Source of the DNA: JAEUIE01 sp046350055
GTDB lineage: Bacteria > Planctomycetota > Planctomycetia > Gemmatales > HRBIN36
DNA: 64,000 bases
Direction: 5' to 3'
Assembly (NCBI GenBank): GCA_046350055.1
Contig: JAXMBC010000001.1
Coordinates: forward strand, 1,488,001 to 1,552,000
The stretch's first letter is position 1. Every line of letters begins with the position of its first letter. This document shows positions 60,734 through 64,000 of the stretch, piece after piece. A program made the translations under genes and the position numbers. A model generated the notes under the pieces. The model was not told the origin of the DNA and searched no databases. It saw only the letters and a list, made by a program, of their open reading frames with translations.

Positions 60734-63700
60734 CTATTCGAGCGGCAGCCAGTCCTGTGTATCCATGCGGGCATGGGGCGAATTGACCAGCGACGACTTG
60801 TTCTGCTCGTACTCATCGCGGCAATGCTGTACCACTTGTTGAATATCCGCCAGGGTCAGGTTGGCTTGCTCGCGGCAGATGAAGATGTCCGTCACTACGC
60901 TGATCTGTATCACCTTTAGCTTGTTTAATTCCTTGACAGCGAGGTTGGTGAATTCCTTGCCTGCATCGGTATTGGGCACCAGCAGGAAGTCGCTTTCCGG
61001 TTCCTGATTGCTTTTGGAGGCGATGCTGGGGGTCGCCAGGTGATGGAACACTTTGGTCTGGGCACCCAGATCCACCTTGAGAGCCAGGGCAGTGGATAGC
61101 TCGGCCTGGCAGACATCGGTGACTTCCAGGTGCTTGTTCAGATAGGTCGCGGTGCCTTGCAGCAGCGGGCCGTTTAAAGCCCGTGGCAGATCACTGTTAT
61201 TCATGCACAAAGTGAAGAGGCCACCCATCGGCTTCATGACATTTTCGTGCAGGTACGCATCCAGCTCGGCCCAGGCGGCATGGGGCACGGACGCGAGAAA
61301 CTTGGTGGCTGCCTGCTCCAGATCACTTTGCCCATCAGGCAGCACAATGCGGGACGCCAGCACCATGGCAGCATCACGCAGCACCTGGCTGCTGGACATC
61401 TGCGACGAGGAGAAGCCGCTCGGCTTGGCTCCCAGTGTCTCCAGGCTGGCGCTCGTCAGGTCCTGTTCCGAGCCAGCTGTCATCAGCGAGTGTTCCAGAT
61501 GCTTGAGCCGCTGTGAGCAGAACTTCAAGTCGCGCTGCAGTTCACTGATGCGGCCCAGCAGCGTGCGGTAGACCAGCTCCACCGCCCGAATCGTGTATTC
61601 AGCCAGGCGGTCGCGGCAGAACTTCGTTACTGCTTCGGTGAACCGTTCCAGCAGCTTCTGCATCCGCTTGGCAGGGAAGAAGCTGAAGCTGCGAACGCCT
61701 GCCAGCGTCTCTTCCAGTGCGACACTCACTTTCTGATGGCTGTTCGCACTCACGTTCTGCTGCTTGACTACCTCGGCCTGGTAGTTCTCCACGATGGCTT
61801 GCAGTTTGAGTGCCAGGGATTCATAGGCTGCTTCCGCCATCGACATGCGGTCGCCGGGCGAGTTGAACAGGCGGCGAGCCGGGCGATTGAGATTGGCTGC
61901 GTACTCGTTAGCTACCTTCTCGGCGCTGTCGAGGTACAACCGGTCCAGCTTGCTGCGCTGCCATTCATTACCAGGCGCTGCGGTCCCTGCACCGCCTGCC
62001 CATTCACGCATGCGCTGCAGAGCGTCACGACACCAGTTGCTCGGCTCGTTGCGGGCGAAGGCCGATTCACACTGCTGGGCCATCTGGGTCAGGAAGGCTT
62101 CCACCATTTGCATGGGAGTGCCATCCCCCGTCGCTTCCATGGCTACCTGTTCCACCCGGGTGGCAATGGCATCGGGTTGCCAGTTGGGTTCCTGGAGCAT
62201 GCCCTGCGTTTCTGCTTCCACTTCCTGGAGTCGCTGGGTGGGTTCTTCCCGGAGCCATTGTTTGATGAGCCGCTGTGCCGCCTGGCGTGAAGCAATGCGG
62301 AGCATGAGCCCGCGGGGATACCAGACGTTGTACGTCCCAAAGCTGCGAAACGGGGTGCCCACCTTGCTGTACTGCTGCAGGCGGCTGGGCATCAGCATCC
62401 GGCCCAGGGGCGTGGCCAGATCATTGAAGACATAGCTGGCGACCCGGGATGCTACTTCCCGCATCGTACCGTGGCTGCGACGACCGACCCGTGCCAGGTA
62501 GACGCTTTGGAACGGTGCCCCATTGTCTTCCAGGGGCTGCATGCCGGGACGATAACGCGCACTGAAGTTGGCGTCCGGGTTGCAGTAGTGATTCAGTTCT
62601 GTCAGGGTGGCGTAGATATTGCCCTTTTCGATGGGGGGCGTGGTGGTGTCGGTGGGAGCCCCGCAGAACAGGTAGGCAAACATCTCCTGCTCGGTGATGC
62701 CCTGTTCCTGCAAGAGTCGTCGGCAGGTGTAGGCAATGTCGATCAACATGCCGCTGCCGGTACCGCCGCCTGCTGCAGCGAAGACAAGCACTTGCGGTGT
62801 TTCAAAGCCCGGTTCCAGCCCGGTCATCGTGGCGGACTGTTCCAGCCCGTCGATATCGAGCAAGCCCTGAATGTCGCGCTTCATCTTGGAGGCGATACGC
62901 AGGTGATTCTCTGCCAGGGCCAGGCGACCCAGCGAGCGCACACCGCCGACCGCGAGGTTGCGGGGAATGCTGTAGAGCCGTTCCGAAGGCAGCCATTCCG
63001 AGACAATTTCCAGCGACTGACGATGCTTCCGATAGACAGCTACGCCATTCAGCGGAGCGTGGAACATTTCCTGCGGCTGGAAGGCCTGTTCCGGTGGCCC
63101 GGTGAGGGCATCGTTGATCGACTTCGGATCGGAGTCGATGTAGATATACTTCCAGCACGGGATGCGATCGAGCCCACCAAAGCGATCGATGATGCGATAG
63201 CGAACAGCCTGCAGTGCTTCGCGCCCGAATTCACCCAGGCCAATGAGATACGTGGGACGCAGTGGACCGGGACGTGATGGACGTGCACCCGGCGTGGGTT
63301 TGCTGACCCGCTGCACGCGATTGGGACTGGAAGGATCTTCTTCATTGTTCTCAATGAACAAGTCTTCCATGGTGGCCCAGGTACGGGCCCCCGGCGTAGC
63401 TCGGACCAGGGCTCCGATGAAATCGAGACAACTCGGAAAGCGCTGGGCAGGATCTTTGCTGAGTGCTCGAGCAATCACGGCCCGGTCGCTGGGAGGCAGC
63501 GCCTTCAGGTCTGGTTCCTGCATGCAGTGCTGCTGCATCAGTTGCCGGGCACTCTTGCCAGTGAAAGGCAGACTGCCGGTGAGCAGTTCCTGAAACACGA
63601 TGGCCAGTGAATACTGATCGCTGTTCTTGCTCAGTTCGCCCTGGAATGTTTCAGGCGAAGCATAGGCCGGGGTGATGCCACCGAGCAGGCCGCTGTTGGT

Positions 63701-64000
63701 CGTGTTGCTGCGTCCCTCGAGCGCCTTGACGAGGCCGAAGTCAGCTACCTTGACCCGATTGCTCACCAGGAACAGGTTGCTCGGCTTGATATCAAGATGC
63801 TGCAGGTTGTACTGGTTGTGAATGAGGTCGAGCGCTTCTGCGGCATCACGCAGGTACGAGAGCAACTCCTGACGGGGAATGCCTACCTGCCCCTGGGCGC
63901 GGTATTCGTTGAGATGATCGCGCAGGTCCTTGTCTGCCAGCTCCATGACGATGACAAGTTCGCCATCGATCTGTTCGACGCGTTCGACATTGACGAGAAA
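60734..64000 (-). CDS. Ser/Thr kinase fused to tubulin/FtsZ-like domain, 5' end cut by window
   Basis: The minus frame is open from the right edge to the TAG at 60734 (1088 residues visible). The visible N-terminus is the C-lobe of a Hanks kinase: HLDIKPSN (a non-RD loop), VADFGLVKAL and PAYASPETF, with the glycine loop and lysine off the edge. After an acidic and Pro-rich linker, a tubulin-like domain begins with PTYLIGLGEFGREAL and carries the tubulin/FtsZ signature GGGTGSG at 62750-62770. About 500 helical residues follow. The Tubulin_2/FtsZ-like-1 type is known from bacteria and archaea, but its kinase fusion is much rarer. Confidence 0.88.
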   Translation of the reverse strand, partial: FLVNVERVEQIDGELVIVMELADKDLRDHLNEYRAQGQVGIPRQELLSYLRDAAEALDLIHNQYNLQHLDIKPSNLFLVSNRVKVADFGLVKALEGRSNTTNSGLLGGITPAYASPETFQGELSKNSDQYSLAIVFQELLTGSLPFTGKSARQLMQQHCMQEPDLKALPPSDRAVIARALSKDPAQRFPSCLDFIGALVRATPGARTWATMEDLFIENNEEDPSSPNRVQRVSKPTPGARPSRPGPLRPTYLIGLGEFGREALQAVRYRIIDRFGGLDRIPCWKYIYIDSDPKSINDALTGPPEQAFQPQEMFHAPLNGVAVYRKHRQSLEIVSEWLPSERLYSIPRNLAVGGVRSLGRLALAENHLRIASKMKRDIQGLLDIDGLEQSATMTGLEPGFETPQVLVFAAAGGGTGSGMLIDIAYTCRRLLQEQGITEQEMFAYLFCGAPTDTTTPPIEKGNIYATLTELNHYCNPDANFSARYRPGMQPLEDNGAPFQSVYLARVGRRSHGTMREVASRVASYVFNDLATPLGRMLMPSRLQQYSKVGTPFRSFGTYNVWYPRGLMLRIASRQAAQRLIKQWLREEPTQRLQEVEAETQGMLQEPNWQPDAIATRVEQVAMEATGDGTPMQMVEAFLTQMAQQCESAFARNEPSNWCRDALQRMREWAGGAGTAAPGNEWQRSKLDRLYLDSAEKVANEYAANLNRPARRLFNSPGDRMSMAEAAYESLALKLQAIVENYQAEVVKQQNVSANSHQKVSVALEETLAGVRSFSFFPAKRMQKLLERFTEAVTKFCRDRLAEYTIRAVELVYRTLLGRISELQRDLKFCSQRLKHLEHSLMTAGSEQDLTSASLETLGAKPSGFSSSQMSSSQVLRDAAMVLASRIVLPDGQSDLEQAATKFLASVPHAAWAELDAYLHENVMKPMGGLFTLCMNNSDLPRALNGPLLQGTATYLNKHLEVTDVCQAELSTALALKVDLGAQTKVFHHLATPSIASKSNQEPESDFLLVPNTDAGKEFTNLAVKELNKLKVIQISVVTDIFICREQANLTLADIQQVVQHCRDEYEQNKSSLVNSPHARMDTQDWLPLE

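Overview
The window reads as chromosomal DNA of a planctomycete, most likely of the Gemmataceae. Lineage signs are a DUF1501 protein with a twin-arginine leader, a vanadium haloperoxidase that begins with the planctomycete extracellular leader (Planc_extracel-type FRLELESLEDR), a BBP7-type beta-barrel, an ECF sigma factor overlapping a Ser/Thr kinase-TPR gene, a kinase fused to a tubulin/FtsZ-like domain, and several long proteins known to me only from planctomycetes. Genes lie on both strands in short runs, GC is fairly high, and I see no prophage, transposase, rRNA or CRISPR.

Layout. 1-9.2 kb: partial FHA protein, sugar isomerase, DUF1501 protein, an MNT-HEPN toxin-antitoxin pair, ApbE, DUF4912 and DUF6398 proteins, TrpB and tRNA-Asp. 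9.4-13.3 kb: an exported hypothetical, the ComM/YifB ATPase and a vanadium haloperoxidase. 13.3-23.2 kb, minus strand: sigma factor, kinase-TPR, zinc-ribbon membrane protein, glucan phosphorylase, HIBADH-family oxidoreductase and FGGY kinase. The last two are separated by a 567-bp inverted-repeat element carrying a four-helix-bundle (23S IVS-type) gene. 23.4-30.5 kb: DnaE, an SDH/Clp-fold protein, DUF58, small membrane and VOC proteins. 30.6-44.6 kb: an exported protein behind two CsrA-like hairpins, an M1 peptidase, membrane proteins, a beta-propeller-like exported protein, HisN-type phosphatase, a PLP decarboxylase and an SPFH protein. 44.8-56.1 kb: a large coiled-coil exported protein with a squalene-cyclase-repeat neighbour, MOSC, GlyA, MscL, a phosphoesterase, and an antiporter-TrkA-CBS-EIIA fusion. 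56.1-64 kb: Rho, CoaE, a BBP7 protein and the kinase-tubulin fusion, which runs off the right edge.

The least ordinary signals are four. First, degenerate 7-bp tandem arrays occur at four intergenic sites, two as inverted arms and one enclosing the four-helix-bundle gene; this looks like one class of small insertion element. Second, leader hairpins present (C)A(R)GGA(TG) loops like CsrA/RsmA sites. Third, there is the Ser/Thr kinase-tubulin fusion. Fourth, there is the four-module antiporter. Housekeeping genes (trpB, dnaE, glyA, rho, coaE, mscL) look intact.
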